Shown: positions 1-10,279, numbered from the stretch's first letter. The stretch: 50,976 bases of DNA from Gammaproteobacteria bacterium (GCA_020851975.1 JADZBS010000065.1:1-50976); one strand, 5' to 3'. Made by a program: numbers and translations. The notes: generated by a model not told the origin, from the letters alone.

Positions 1-14
1 CCCCCCCCCCCCCC
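1..14. repeat. 14-base C homopolymer at the window edge
   Basis: The window opens with fourteen consecutive C residues, just downstream of the nagZ stop codon. No such run occurs elsewhere in the window that I noticed. It may be a real slippage-prone tract or an assembly artefact at a contig end; the sequence alone cannot decide. Confidence 0.7.
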
Positions 15-41
15 ACGACCCGCGCCCCGGCAACCGGCGGC

Positions 42-1088
42 TCAGCCACGCAACTCGAGCGGCGGGCGGCCGAGCGCCGTGGCGAGGGTGGCGGTGGCGC
101 GCTGCCACTGCGGATCCTCGGCGAGCGCCACGCCCGGGCCGCCGGGGGCGTGGGCGCGCATCGCCACGAGACGCGCGTGGCCGGGCGGGTTGTGCAGGGC
201 GCCGAGCGCATCGAGCGCCGCGGCAGCACCCGCCGGATCGTTGCACACCAGTGCCATGTCGGCGCCAGCGTCGAGCGCCTGGCGTACGCGCTCGGGCACG
301 GGCCCGGCGACGGCCGCACCGGCCATGCTCAGGTCGTCGGAGAAGATCGCGCCCGCGAAACCCAGCCGGCCACGCAGCTCCTGCGTGAGCCAGCGCGGCG
401 ACAGGCTGGCGATCCGGGGATCGACGCGCGGGTAGCGCACATGCGCCACCATGATGCCGGCGAGACCGTGATCGATCAGGCGCCGGTAGGGTTCGAGATC
501 CTCGGCGATCTCGGTGTAGCTGCGCCGGTCCTCCGGCAATTCGCGGTGCGAGTCGGCCACCACGGCGCCGTGGCCCGGGAAGTGCTTGGCGACGGCCGAA
601 AGGCCGGCCTTGCGCATGCCCTGCATGTACGCCAGCGCCAGCGCGGCCACCGCCTCGGGTTCGCGGTGAAAGGCGCGATCGCCGATCACCTCGCTCACGC
701 CCCAGTCGAGGTCGACGCAGGGGGCGAAGCTCAGGTCGATGCCCACCTCGGCGAGTTCGCGCGCCATGATCCAGCCGCAGTCGAAGGCGAGGTGACGCGC
801 CTGGTCGGGATCCTGGTCGTACTGGTGCCCGAACCAGCGCAACGGCGGCAGCGCCGTGAAACCCGTGCGAAAGCGCTGCACGCGGCCACCCTCCTGGTCC
901 ACCGCCACCAGCAGCGGCGGGCTGCGCACGGCGCGGATGGCTGCCACCAGCGCGGCCAGTTGTTCGCGGTCGGCGAAGTTGCGGCTGAACAGGATGACGC
1001 CACCGGCAGCCGGGTGACGCAGGCGCTCGGCCTCCTCCGGCTCGAGCCGCAGGCCCTGCACGTCGATCATCAGCGGTCCGAGGGTCAT
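42..1088 (-). CDS. nagZ: beta-N-acetylhexosaminidase NagZ (glycoside hydrolase family 3)
   Basis: Cytoplasmic enzyme of murein recycling that removes N-acetylglucosamine from 1,6-anhydromuropeptides. The 348-residue product matches single-domain NagZ in length and has no signal peptide. Visible motifs are VDQEGGRVQRF (63-73), KHFPGHG (168-174) followed by DSHRELP, which supplies the catalytic His loop, and FSDDLSMAGA (249-258), whose first Asp (251) is the expected nucleophile. The reading frame is open further upstream, but the ATG at 1088 gives the family N-terminus and makes a 4-base ATGA overlap with the stop of the YkuD gene. It is the last visible gene of the long lepA-to-nagZ run. Identity is secure. 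Confidence 0.96.
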   Translation of the reverse strand: MTLGPLMIDVQGLRLEPEEAERLRHPAAGGVILFSRNFADREQLAALVAAIRAVRSPPLLVAVDQEGGRVQRFRTGFTALPPLRWFGHQYDQDPDQARHLAFDCGWIMARELAEVGIDLSFAPCVDLDWGVSEVIGDRAFHREPEAVAALALAYMQGMRKAGLSAVAKHFPGHGAVVADSHRELPEDRRSYTEIAEDLEPYRRLIDHGLAGIMVAHVRYPRVDPRIASLSPRWLTQELRGRLGFAGAIFSDDLSMAGAAVAGPVPERVRQALDAGADMALVCNDPAGAAAALDALGALHNPPGHARLVAMRAHAPGGPGVALAEDPQWQRATATLATALGRPPLELRG

Positions 1089-1570
1089 GGCACGATGTCC
1101 ACCGGCGTGCCGGTGGCAACGAGGTCGAACAGGCGCACCACGTCGGCGCAGCGCATGCGGATGCAGCCGTGGGAGAACGGCACGCCCATCGGCTCGGTAT
1201 CCGGCGTGCCGTGGATGTAGATGTAGCGACGCATGGTATCCACCTGGCCCAGACGGTTGCGCCCCGGTTCCAGCCCCGACAGCCACAGGATGCGCCCGAG
1301 GATCCAGTCGCGTCCCGGCGCGGCTGCAGCGAGCTCGTCCGACCAGATCTCACCCGTCGGCCGCCGGCCGCGCAGCACGGCCTGGGGCGCCAGCCCGGCG
1401 CCGATCCGTGCCCGCACCACGTGACGCCCGCGCGGCGTGCAACCGCTGCCGATGCGCTCGCCAGGGCCGTAGCGGGACGTGGATACCGGGAACTGCCCGC
1501 TCTCGCGCCCATCCTGGAGCAGCACGAGGCGCTGCTCCGTCAGGCTGATGCGCAGCTCGGCCCCTTCCAT
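1085..1570 (-). CDS. YkuD-domain L,D-transpeptidase/L,D-carboxypeptidase, no signal peptide
   Basis: The 161-residue protein is essentially a bare YkuD (ErfK/YbiS/YcfS/YnhG) domain. The active-site signature SHGCIRM lies at 133-139 with the nucleophile Cys136, and the upstream conserved His120-Gly121 is present. No hydrophobic leader or lipobox is visible, so the enzyme should stay in the cytoplasm, unlike typical periplasmic L,D-transpeptidases. The start is three bases after the rlmD stop, with GGTGAGG as a possible ribosome-binding site, and its stop overlaps the nagZ start. Coupling to cytoplasmic NagZ suggests trimming of recycled muropeptides, as reported for the cytoplasmic YkuD carboxypeptidase ElsL/LdtK of Acinetobacter. 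The fold is certain; the reaction is inference. Confidence 0.9.
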   Translation of the reverse strand: MEGAELRISLTEQRLVLLQDGRESGQFPVSTSRYGPGERIGSGCTPRGRHVVRARIGAGLAPQAVLRGRRPTGEIWSDELAAAAPGRDWILGRILWLSGLEPGRNRLGQVDTMRRYIYIHGTPDTEPMGVPFSHGCIRMRCADVVRLFDLVATGTPVDIVP

Positions 1571-1573
1571 GCC

Positions 1574-2914
1574 TCACCGGCGCTCGAAGAGCGCCACCGA
1601 CTCGACGTGACTGGTGGCCGGAAACATATCAAGAATCCCGGCAGCCGCAAGGTGCAGGCCGTGGTCGTGCACCAGCACGCCGGCGTCGCGGGCCAGCGTG
1701 CCGGGATGGCAGGACACGTAGAGGATGCGCGCTGCGCCGCAGGCGACCACCCTGTCCAGCACGGCAGCGGCACCGGCGCGCGGCGGGTCGAGCAGCACGG
1801 CGTCGAATCGCGCCCCGCCCCAGGCATCGCCGGCCTGGGCGGTGGCGAGGTCGGCACAGCGGAATTCGGCGTTGGCGATGCCATTGGCGGCGGCGTTGCT
1901 CCTGGCGCGCGCGACGGCCGCAGCCCCGCCCTCGATGCCGAGCACGCTGCCGGCCCGGCGCGCGAACGGCAGCGTGAAGTTGCCGATGCCGCAGTACAGG
2001 TCGAGCAGGTGCTGCCCCGGTTCCGGAGCCAGCAGGTCGATGGCCAGCGCGAGCAGGCGCTCGTTGACACCGGCGTTCACCTGGATGAAATCGGTCGGTC
2101 CGAAGCCGAGCGTGAGGGCGCCGCCGTCGAGCCGGTAACTCAGCGGCCCGTCGTCGCGGCCGGCATCGAGCGGGGCGAGCCCGGCGCTGCCGGAATGCTG
2201 CAGCCAGAGCCGCAGCCCGTGCCGGTCGCGGAAAGCGCGCAGGTGGTCGAGGTCCATGGCCGTCGGTGTCTCGAGGACCCGCAGCACCAGCGCGACGGCG
2301 GTGTCGGCCACGGCGACCTCTACCTGCGGGATGCGCTGGCGCAGGCTCAACATGCCGATCAGCGCGCTCAGCGGTTCGATCAGTGCCGCCGCGGCCGGAT
2401 GCAGCGTCTCGCAGCCGAGCATGTCGGTGACGTAGGGGCTGCCCCGCTCGGAGAATCCGACCAGCACACGCCCCTTGGCCTCGACGTGGCGCACCGACAG
2501 CCGCGCCCGGCGCCGGTAGCCCCAGGACTCGCCCGTGACCGGCTCGAGCCAGCGCTGCGGCGTGACGCGCCCGATGCGCAGCAGATTCCCTTCCAGCACG
2601 GACTGCTTCAAGGTCAGCTGCGCCGATCGCGACAGGTGCTGCAGGGTGCAGCCGCCGCAGGTGCCGAACCAGGCGCAACGCGGCGCGACGCGCTCCGCCG
2701 AGGCCTCGATCACCGCCAGCAGGTCGGCCTCATCGTAGTTGCGCCGCGAGCGCACCCGGCGCAGGCTGACCGTCTCGCCGGTCAGCGCGCCATCGACGAA
2801 CACCCGCTTGCCGCCGAGCGTGACGAGCCCCTGCCCCTCCGGCGTCATGTCCTGCACCACGGCGGTCTCCGGGAGCATCTCCCGCAGCCGCCTGATCGCA
2901 CGCCGTCCGCCCAT
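1574..2914 (-). CDS. rlmD: 23S rRNA (uracil-1939-C5)-methyltransferase RlmD
   Basis: S-adenosylmethionine-dependent methyltransferase of the RumA/TrmA family that modifies U1939 of 23S rRNA. The 446-residue protein starts with a TRAM-like RNA-binding region (about 13-72), followed by the iron-sulfur cysteines Cys80, Cys86, Cys89 (in GTCGGC) and Cys168. The methyltransferase core has LDLYCGIGNFTLPFA (304-318), LLDPPRAG (374-381) and YVSCHPGTLARD (399-410), in which Cys402 is the catalytic nucleophile. The ATG at 2914 is used; an internal ATG at 2878 (residue 13) is an alternative. It lies six bases after the exonuclease stop and three bases before the YkuD gene, within the same run. Confidence 0.95.
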   Translation of the reverse strand: MGGRRAIRRLREMLPETAVVQDMTPEGQGLVTLGGKRVFVDGALTGETVSLRRVRSRRNYDEADLLAVIEASAERVAPRCAWFGTCGGCTLQHLSRSAQLTLKQSVLEGNLLRIGRVTPQRWLEPVTGESWGYRRRARLSVRHVEAKGRVLVGFSERGSPYVTDMLGCETLHPAAAALIEPLSALIGMLSLRQRIPQVEVAVADTAVALVLRVLETPTAMDLDHLRAFRDRHGLRLWLQHSGSAGLAPLDAGRDDGPLSYRLDGGALTLGFGPTDFIQVNAGVNERLLALAIDLLAPEPGQHLLDLYCGIGNFTLPFARRAGSVLGIEGGAAAVARARSNAAANGIANAEFRCADLATAQAGDAWGGARFDAVLLDPPRAGAAAVLDRVVACGAARILYVSCHPGTLARDAGVLVHDHGLHLAAAGILDMFPATSHVESVALFERR

Positions 2915-2920
2915 GCCAGC

Positions 2921-3700
2921 CTAGGCGGCCGCATTCCAGGCAGCGAGAAATGCCTGCAGGTGTGCCTGCTCCGATGCGGCGAGGAACGTTCGCACGCGTT
3001 CGAGTTCACGCTGCAGTCCCGTGGCATCGAGCACGCCGCGGATGTACTGGAACCGCAGGTGAACCAGCCAGGTGTTCAGCGCATCGGTCTCGCAGTAGTC
3101 ACGGATCTGGCCGATGCCCCCGGCGCGGTAGGCATCCCAGACCTTGCTGCCCTCCATGCCCATCTTGCCCGGAAAGCCGAGCATCACCGCGATGTCGTCG
3201 AGTCCCGCGCGGCCGCGATTCTGGAAACCCGCGATCACGTCCATGAGATCGACGTGGCGCCAGTGGTAGCGGCTGAGGTAGTTGTTGAAGCGGAACTCGC
3301 GGTCCTCGTCGCCCACGTCCCAGTAGCGGTGCGAGACCACGCCGTGCAACAGGGCCCGGTAGTGCAGCACGGGCAGGTCGAAACCACCGCCGTTCCAGGA
3401 CACGAGCTGCGGGGTGTAGCGATCGATGCCGTCGAAGAAGCGCTTCACCAGTTCCGGTTCGTCGCTGTCGGCGTTGCCGAGACTCCACACGCGCAGCTCG
3501 TCGGCCCGGCGCAGGACCACGGAGATCGCCACGATGCGATGCTGATACAGCGGCAGGAACTCGGTGCCCGCGGCCTGCATCTGGTGGAAAGCCATGGCGC
3601 GGGCGACGTCCTCGTCCTCGATGCCCTGCAGGCCGTAGAGCCGCCGCCCCAGTGCCACGTCGGGGACGGTCTCGATGTCGAATGCCAGCGTCGTCGTCAT
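2921..3700 (-). CDS. predicted 3'-5' exonuclease, PolB-exonuclease-like (DnaQ fold)
   Basis: The 259-residue protein carries the three exonuclease motifs of the family related to the proofreading domain of DNA polymerase B (COG3298 type): FDIETVP with Asp8 and Glu10, SWNGGGFDLP with Asp108, and YCETDALNT with Tyr202 and Asp206. These are the expected two-metal-ion ligands, so the enzyme looks active. There is no polymerase domain. The ATG at 3700 is preferred over an upstream extension that is low in complexity (Gly/Arg-rich), and it overlaps the acpS stop as ATGA. Substrate (DNA or RNA) and biological role are not known to me. Its place between acpS and rlmD suggests only co-transcription. 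Confidence 0.85.
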   Translation of the reverse strand: MTTTLAFDIETVPDVALGRRLYGLQGIEDEDVARAMAFHQMQAAGTEFLPLYQHRIVAISVVLRRADELRVWSLGNADSDEPELVKRFFDGIDRYTPQLVSWNGGGFDLPVLHYRALLHGVVSHRYWDVGDEDREFRFNNYLSRYHWRHVDLMDVIAGFQNRGRAGLDDIAVMLGFPGKMGMEGSKVWDAYRAGGIGQIRDYCETDALNTWLVHLRFQYIRGVLDATGLQRELERVRTFLAASEQAHLQAFLAAWNAAA

Positions 3701-4092
3701 GATCCTGCCCCGGCGCTGCGCATCAGCACCACCACCGCCACCACGAGGCCGGCCTCGTCGGACAGCGTCAGGTGGCCGGATCCGATGCCGAGTTCGGCAC
3801 ACACCCGCTGCCCGCGGTCGGAGAAGACGATCTGCGGCTTGCCGCGCGGGTCCGGCACCACGCCAGCATCACGGATCCACATGCCGTGCGCGAAGCCCGT
3901 GCCCATGGCCTTGACGACGGCCTCCTTGGCGGCGAAGCGCATGGCGAGGAACCGCACCGGCCGCTGTGTGCCGGCGAACAGCGCCAGCTCCTGCGGCATC
4001 AGCAGGCGCTCGACGAAACGCGTGCCGAAGCGCTCGTAGGCCCTGGCCACACGCGCGACCTCGAGGATATCGGTACCGATGCCGAAGATCAT
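3697..4092 (-). CDS. acpS: holo-[acyl-carrier-protein] synthase AcpS
   Basis: Transfers the 4'-phosphopantetheine of coenzyme A to apo-ACP, activating fatty acid synthesis. The 131-residue length is normal. The family motifs GIGTDILEV (4-12, Asp8 a magnesium ligand) and [13 protein letters not shown] (52-64, Glu57 a second ligand) are both intact. The gene overlaps pdxJ upstream and the exonuclease downstream by ATGA, so all three are probably translationally coupled. The pdxJ-acpS pair is the usual gammaproteobacterial arrangement. Confidence 0.95.
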   Translation of the reverse strand: MIFGIGTDILEVARVARAYERFGTRFVERLLMPQELALFAGTQRPVRFLAMRFAAKEAVVKAMGTGFAHGMWIRDAGVVPDPRGKPQIVFSDRGQRVCAELGIGSGHLTLSDEAGLVVAVVVLMRSAGAGS

Positions 4093-4826
4093 GCGCCCCG
4101 CGCCGCGAGCATCAGCCGCTTCATCCCGCTCACCGCCGCGGCGATGCCATCGAACAGGGCGCGGGCGACGATGGCATGGCCGATGTTCAGTTCGCAGATC
4201 TCGGGCAGCGCCGCCACCGGCTGCACGTTGTGGTAGTTCAGGCCGTGCCCGGCGTGGACTTCCAGGCCGAGGGCGTGCGCGTGGCAGGCTGCGCGCCGGA
4301 TGCGGTCGAGTTCGCGGGCGCGGACCGCACCGTCCGTGGCATCGGCATAGCGGCCGGTGTGCAGCTCGACGACGCGCGCCCCGGCCGCCCGGCAGGCATC
4401 GATCTGCCGCTCGTCGGGATCGATGAAGGGGGCGACCCGGATGCCGAGCGCACCGAGCCGGTCGCAGGCGGAGCGGATGCGATGGCCGTCACCGGCGACA
4501 TCGAGCCCGCCCTCCGTGGTCAGCTCCTCGCGCCGCTCCGGGACGAGACAGGCATCGGCCGGGCGCAACCGCTCGGCGATCGCGAGCACCGGTTCGGCCA
4601 CGGCCATCTCCAGGTTCATGCGCGTCTGCAGGGTACGCACCAGTACCTCGAGGTCGCGCTCCTGGATGTGGCGGCGGTCCTCGCGCAGGTGCACCGTGAT
4701 GCTGTCGGCACCCGCCTGCTCGGCCAGCCAGGCGGCCATCACCGGATCCGGATAGCGCGTGCCGCGTGCCTGGCGCAGGGTGGCGACGTGGTCGACGTTG
4801 ACGCCGAGTTGGATGCTGGCTGACAT
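4089..4826 (-). CDS. pdxJ: pyridoxine 5'-phosphate synthase PdxJ
   Basis: Condenses 1-deoxy-D-xylulose 5-phosphate with 3-amino-2-oxopropyl phosphate to make pyridoxine 5'-phosphate, the last ring-forming step of DXP-dependent vitamin B6 synthesis. The 245-residue TIM-barrel protein shows [14 protein letters not shown] near the N-terminus, [22 protein letters not shown] and GHGLNYHNV, all typical of PdxJ. The start at 4826 excludes an Arg/Pro-rich upstream extension. It follows recO after 99 bases. Its presence implies a supply of deoxyxylulose phosphate and hence a dxs gene, which is relevant to the absence of other MEP-pathway genes from this window. Confidence 0.96.
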   Translation of the reverse strand: MSASIQLGVNVDHVATLRQARGTRYPDPVMAAWLAEQAGADSITVHLREDRRHIQERDLEVLVRTLQTRMNLEMAVAEPVLAIAERLRPADACLVPERREELTTEGGLDVAGDGHRIRSACDRLGALGIRVAPFIDPDERQIDACRAAGARVVELHTGRYADATDGAVRARELDRIRRAACHAHALGLEVHAGHGLNYHNVQPVAALPEICELNIGHAIVARALFDGIAAAVSGMKRLMLAARGA

Positions 4827-4925
4827 GGAAGGACGGCGGCCGTTCTGCGGCTCGCGACGCGGCGGGCCCGGTTGCGCATGATGGCATCGGGCACGGCGCG
4901 CGCGCAACGTGGAGGAGTCGCCCGT

Positions 4926-5642
4926 TCAGCGCTTCATGGCTGCGAACACCTGGCGCGTACGCAGCGGCCGGCCGCCCAGGTGATGATCGAGGACGGCGCG
5001 CAGCAGGCGGCGCGCATCGGCGAGGCAGGCGGTCTCGGTGAACCGCCCGGCACCGATGGCCAGCAGCTGGGCACCGCTGTAGACGACATCGGGCGGCATG
5101 CCGGCAACCGCCGGCACCGGACCCCGCTCCACCACGTAGGCGTAGCAGCCGGCCGGATCGAGCACGGTACCGCTCGCCGCGTCATGATCGAGGATCAGCC
5201 CGTAGCCGGTCTCCGCGAGCAGCCGGATCTCGAAGGCGCGCAGCAGCGGTTCGACAGCGGACCCGGCGCCGAGGCTCGCGATCAGCGTCGCATAGGCATC
5301 GAACAGGGGCGGATGCGGATCGCCCCGGTGCAGGAACCGCAGCACGAGCTCGTTGGCGTAGAAGGCCGACATCAACGCCGTACCGTGCAGGTCGGCCGGA
5401 CTGCCGGCGGGCTCGGCCGCCCTGAGGGTCATCAGGCCTTCGCCCCGCCCGCTCCACGACACCATGAGCGGGCGAAACGGCTGCAGCAGGGCGCGCAGCC
5501 CCGTTTTCCCCCGGCGCAGGCCGCGCGCGACCAGGCTGACGCGGCCGTGTTCGCGCGTGACCAGGTCCAGGATCTCGCTGCTCTCACGGTAGGCCCGGCC
5601 GTGCAGCACGAATGCCGGCTCGAGCGTGACCCGTTCGATCAC
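4926..5642 (-). CDS. recO: DNA repair protein RecO
   Basis: RecO helps load RecA on single-stranded DNA in the RecFOR pathway. The 238-residue protein has the N-terminal OB-fold region of the family (HGRAYRESSEILDLVTREHG at about 14-33, then SLVARGLRRGKTG) followed by the helical C-terminal domain containing FEIRLLAETGYG. The start codon is GTG, two bases after the era stop. The order era-recO-pdxJ-acpS is standard. Identification is by N-terminal pattern, length and position. Confidence 0.92.
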   Translation of the reverse strand: MIERVTLEPAFVLHGRAYRESSEILDLVTREHGRVSLVARGLRRGKTGLRALLQPFRPLMVSWSGRGEGLMTLRAAEPAGSPADLHGTALMSAFYANELVLRFLHRGDPHPPLFDAYATLIASLGAGSAVEPLLRAFEIRLLAETGYGLILDHDAASGTVLDPAGCYAYVVERGPVPAVAGMPPDVVYSGAQLLAIGAGRFTETACLADARRLLRAVLDHHLGGRPLRTRQVFAAMKR

Positions 5643-5644
5643 GC

Positions 5645-6541
5645 TCAGCCCTCGATGTCGTGGCCGAGCTGGCGCAGCGCGCGGGCGTCGTCGGCCCAGT
5701 TGCGACGCACCTTGACATGCGTCTGCAGGAAGACGCGGCGGCCGAGCAGCTTCTCGATCTCCAGGCGCGCACCGCTGCCGATGGCCTTCAGCGTGGCACC
5801 GCCGCGCCCGATGACGATCGGCCGCTGCGAGTCCTTGGCGACCCAGATCAGCGCGTCCACGTTCACCGTCGCACCGGCATCGTCGACCGCCGTGATCTCC
5901 ACGGCCACGCCGTAGGGAACCTCGCTCTTCAGGGTCGCCATCAGCTGCTCGCGCAGCAGCTCGCCGATACGGAACTCCCGGCCCCGATCGGTCGTCACGT
6001 CACCGGGAAAGAACGGCTCGCCCTCGGGCAGGTGGCGCAGCACGGTCGCGACCAGCGACTCGAGGTTGTCGGCACCGAGCGCGGAGACCGGCACGATGGC
6101 GGCAAACTCGCGCCTGCCCTCGAGCCGCACGAGCAACGGCAGGAGCTTCGACTTCGGCCGCACCAGATCGGCCTTGTTGACCACCAGGATCACGGGTGAG
6201 CGGCAACTGGCGAGGCGCCCGAGCACATGCTCGTCGCCGGGTCGCCAGCCCGTGGCCTCGACGACGAACAGCACGACGTCTGCATCCGTGACCGAGCCGG
6301 CCGCAGCCCGGTTCATCGTGCGGTTGATCAGCTTGCCAGCCCGCGCCTGCAGACCAGGTGTATCGACGAAGACGACCTGGCTGTCAGCGCGCGTGCGGAT
6401 GCCGAGGACGCGGTGCCGCGTGGTCTGCGGTCGCGGCGTGACGATGCTGACCTTCTCGCCCACCAGCGCGTTGACCAGCGTCGACTTGCCGGTATTCGGC
6501 CGCCCGACCACGGCGACGAAGCCGCAGCGCATCCCGCTCAT
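5645..6541 (-). CDS. era: GTPase Era
   Basis: Essential GTPase that binds 16S rRNA and the small subunit and assists its maturation. The 298-residue protein has the G1 motif GRPNTGKST (14-22), a switch region TPRPQTTRHRVLGI, G3 DTPG and G4 NKADLV. The C-terminal KH domain carries VIGRGGATLKAIG. The start was set at MSGMRCGFVAVVG because it matches the family and overlaps the rnc stop as ATGA; the longer open frame upstream is Arg/Pro-rich and out of keeping with Era. Confidence 0.97.
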   Translation of the reverse strand: MSGMRCGFVAVVGRPNTGKSTLVNALVGEKVSIVTPRPQTTRHRVLGIRTRADSQVVFVDTPGLQARAGKLINRTMNRAAAGSVTDADVVLFVVEATGWRPGDEHVLGRLASCRSPVILVVNKADLVRPKSKLLPLLVRLEGRREFAAIVPVSALGADNLESLVATVLRHLPEGEPFFPGDVTTDRGREFRIGELLREQLMATLKSEVPYGVAVEITAVDDAGATVNVDALIWVAKDSQRPIVIGRGGATLKAIGSGARLEIEKLLGRRVFLQTHVKVRRNWADDARALRQLGHDIEG

Positions 6542-7221
6542 GGCGATGCGCCGAGCAGTTGCGCGAGTGCCCGGGCGGCAGCGTCCTGCTCGGCCAGGCG
6601 CCGGCTTGCACCATGCCCGCCGAAGGCGAGCCCCAGCGCCGTGATCGTGCAGGACACCTCGAAAGTCTGGGCATGGGCGGCGCCGGCGACGGCGCTGACC
6701 GCGTAGGCCGGCGGCGCGAGTCCCTGGCCCTGCAGCCATTCCTGCAGGCGGGTCTTCGGGTCCGTCAGTTCGTCGTCCGTGGGAAGCACTGCCAGACGCG
6801 CGGCGTACAGCGCGAGGATCACCCGCTCGGCCGCGGCCGAGCCACCGTCGAGCCAGACCGCCCCGAGCACGGCTTCGAGCGCGTTGGAGAGGATCGAGGT
6901 GCGCTGGTGACCGCCGGTTCGCGCCTCACCGCTGCCGAGCCGGACCAGCGTGCCGAGGCCGGTTTCGGCGGCGATCTCGGCCAGTGTCTCGCCCCGCACC
7001 AGTCGCGAGCGGATGCGGCTCAGCAGCCCCTCCCCGGCATCCGGGCGGCGTTCGTAGATGGCCCGCGCGATCACGGCGCCGAGCACGGCATCGCCCAGGA
7101 ACTCGAGCCGCTCGTTGTTGCGCGCCGAAGCGCTGCGGTGGGTGAGCGCCAGATCGAGCAGCTGCGCGTCGGCGAAGACGTATCCCAGGCGCTGCTCAGC
7201 CCATGCGCGGGCCGCACTCAC
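6538..7221 (-). CDS. rnc: ribonuclease III
   Basis: Double-stranded-RNA endonuclease that processes rRNA precursors and many mRNAs. The 227-residue protein has the RNase III signature NERLEFLGDAVLG near residue 36 with the catalytic Glu and Asp, a second acidic motif SNALEAVLGAVWLDGG, and a C-terminal double-stranded-RNA-binding domain (about 155-224). The start is GTG at 7221 and overlaps the stop of the DUF4845 gene as GTGA; the stop overlaps the era ATG. lepB, rnc and era in this order are a conserved operon. Confidence 0.96.
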   Translation of the reverse strand: MSAARAWAEQRLGYVFADAQLLDLALTHRSASARNNERLEFLGDAVLGAVIARAIYERRPDAGEGLLSRIRSRLVRGETLAEIAAETGLGTLVRLGSGEARTGGHQRTSILSNALEAVLGAVWLDGGSAAAERVILALYAARLAVLPTDDELTDPKTRLQEWLQGQGLAPPAYAVSAVAGAAHAQTFEVSCTITALGLAFGGHGASRRLAEQDAAARALAQLLGASP

Positions 7222-7583
7222 TGCCGGATCTCGACCTCGTCGTCGAAATTGACCACCAGCGATACATTGGCGATGAACGGCACCGGGTACTCGTAGCGCG
7301 CCGCCACCAGGTAGCCGCTGTCGGACTTCTCGACCTCGAAGTCCCGTCCCTTGAGGTTGTAGACCATCTCGATGTTGAGGCGCCGATCGATGGAGCGGCG
7401 GATCAGCTGGGGCGTCGGCCCGCGACCGTCGAGCTCCTCCTGGACGTCCTTCAGTATGCGCTTGATCTTCATGTTCTCGAGGTAGGCTGGCGAGAGCTTG
7501 AGACCGGCGAAGCCGATCAGCCCCACCATGGCGGCGATCACCAGCACACCGATCAAGGTCATTCCCCGTTGCCTGCTTTGCAT
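7218..7583 (-). CDS. DUF4845-family membrane protein, pilin-like N-terminus
   Basis: A 121-residue protein between lepB and rnc, where many gammaproteobacteria carry a DUF4845 gene. It has a short basic N-terminus, one hydrophobic segment (about residues 9-28) and a soluble C-terminal domain ending in FDDEVEIRQ. The segment begins RQRGMTLIGVLVIA, which resembles a type IV prepilin cleavage site (Gly followed by MTLI), but the Glu expected at mature position 5 is Gly. The ATG at 7583 is preferred over an upstream start nine codons earlier. Function is unknown to me; context suggests co-expression with signal peptidase and RNase III. Confidence 0.8.
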   Translation of the reverse strand: MQSRQRGMTLIGVLVIAAMVGLIGFAGLKLSPAYLENMKIKRILKDVQEELDGRGPTPQLIRRSIDRRLNIEMVYNLKGRDFEVEKSDSGYLVAARYEYPVPFIANVSLVVNFDDEVEIRQ

Positions 7584-7652
7584 ACGCCGACTCCCGTTTG
7601 GCAGCACCATGACGCCGTCCCCCCGTCGTTCAGGATACCAGCTGGCGATCGC

Positions 7653-8408
7653 TCAGCGGACTTCCGTGCCGATCCTGCCCCACTTCGGCAGGCCCGGGAA
7701 GCTCCAGCTCATCCAGATGCGCACCGCGCGCCCGACGACGTTCGCCTCCGGGATGAAGCCGACGCCGTCATAGCGGCTGTCGCGGCTGTTGTCGCGGTTG
7801 TCGCCCATCATGAAGTAATGCCCGGGAGGCACGACGAACGTACCCTCAAGGCTCCTCTCGCCCGGCCGCTGCAGGATCTCGTGATCGACGTCGCCGAGAT
7901 GTTCGCGCAGCAGCAGCGAGCCCGGCTGGTCCTCGCCATCGTAGATGCCGGCCGGAACGACGCTCACCGGCTGATCGTTCACGTAGATCTTCTTGTTGAG
8001 GTAGCGAATGGTGTCGCCGGGAAGACCAACGAGCCGCTTGATGTAGTTGGTGCTCGGGTCGGAGGGCAGCCGGAAGACGATCACGTCGCCGCGTTGCGGT
8101 TCGCCGATGTCGACGACCTTCGTATTGATCACCGGCAGGCGCAGCCCGTAGGTGTACTTGTTGACAAAGATGAAATCGCCCGTGAGCAGCGTCGGCATCA
8201 TCGAACTGGACGGGATCCGGAACGGCTCGTACAGGAAGGAGCGCACCACCAGCACGACGAGCAGCACCGGAAAGAACGAGCGCGCATACTCGACCACCGT
8301 CGGCTCGGGCGCGGCCTCGGGCCGGTTCCGGCGCAGCAGCACGGCGTCAGCCGCCCAGACGATGCCCGCCAGCGCGGTGGCCAGCACTAGAATCAGCGAG
8401 AAATCCAC
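7653..8408 (-). CDS. lepB: signal peptidase I
   Basis: Membrane-bound serine protease that removes signal peptides from exported proteins. The N-terminus holds two hydrophobic segments (about 4-22 and 43-60). The catalytic Ser69 lies in PSSSMMPTL and the general base Lys124 in NYIKRLVGLPGD; the conserved GDNRDNSRDSR box is near the C-terminus. The long frame continues upstream, but it is antiparallel noise within lepA. The best start is GTG at 8408, preceded by GGAG six bases upstream, giving 251 residues. That is shorter than the 324 residues of the E. coli enzyme, as in many relatives. Confidence 0.95.
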   Translation of the reverse strand: MDFSLILVLATALAGIVWAADAVLLRRNRPEAAPEPTVVEYARSFFPVLLVVLVVRSFLYEPFRIPSSSMMPTLLTGDFIFVNKYTYGLRLPVINTKVVDIGEPQRGDVIVFRLPSDPSTNYIKRLVGLPGDTIRYLNKKIYVNDQPVSVVPAGIYDGEDQPGSLLLREHLGDVDHEILQRPGERSLEGTFVVPPGHYFMMGDNRDNSRDSRYDGVGFIPEANVVGRAVRIWMSWSFPGLPKWGRIGTEVR

Positions 8409-8461
8409 GTCGTACTCCGCTTTGAGCGCAGGACCGGGGCGCAATCTACCATGCCGGCCGG

Positions 8462-10279
<1,818 letters not shown>

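Noticed and set aside
1169-4039. 956-codon plus-strand open frame
   Set aside because: It runs antisense across nagZ/YkuD, rlmD, the exonuclease and acpS, all clearly real on the minus strand. Long antisense frames are expected at this GC content; the translation is low-complexity and matches nothing.
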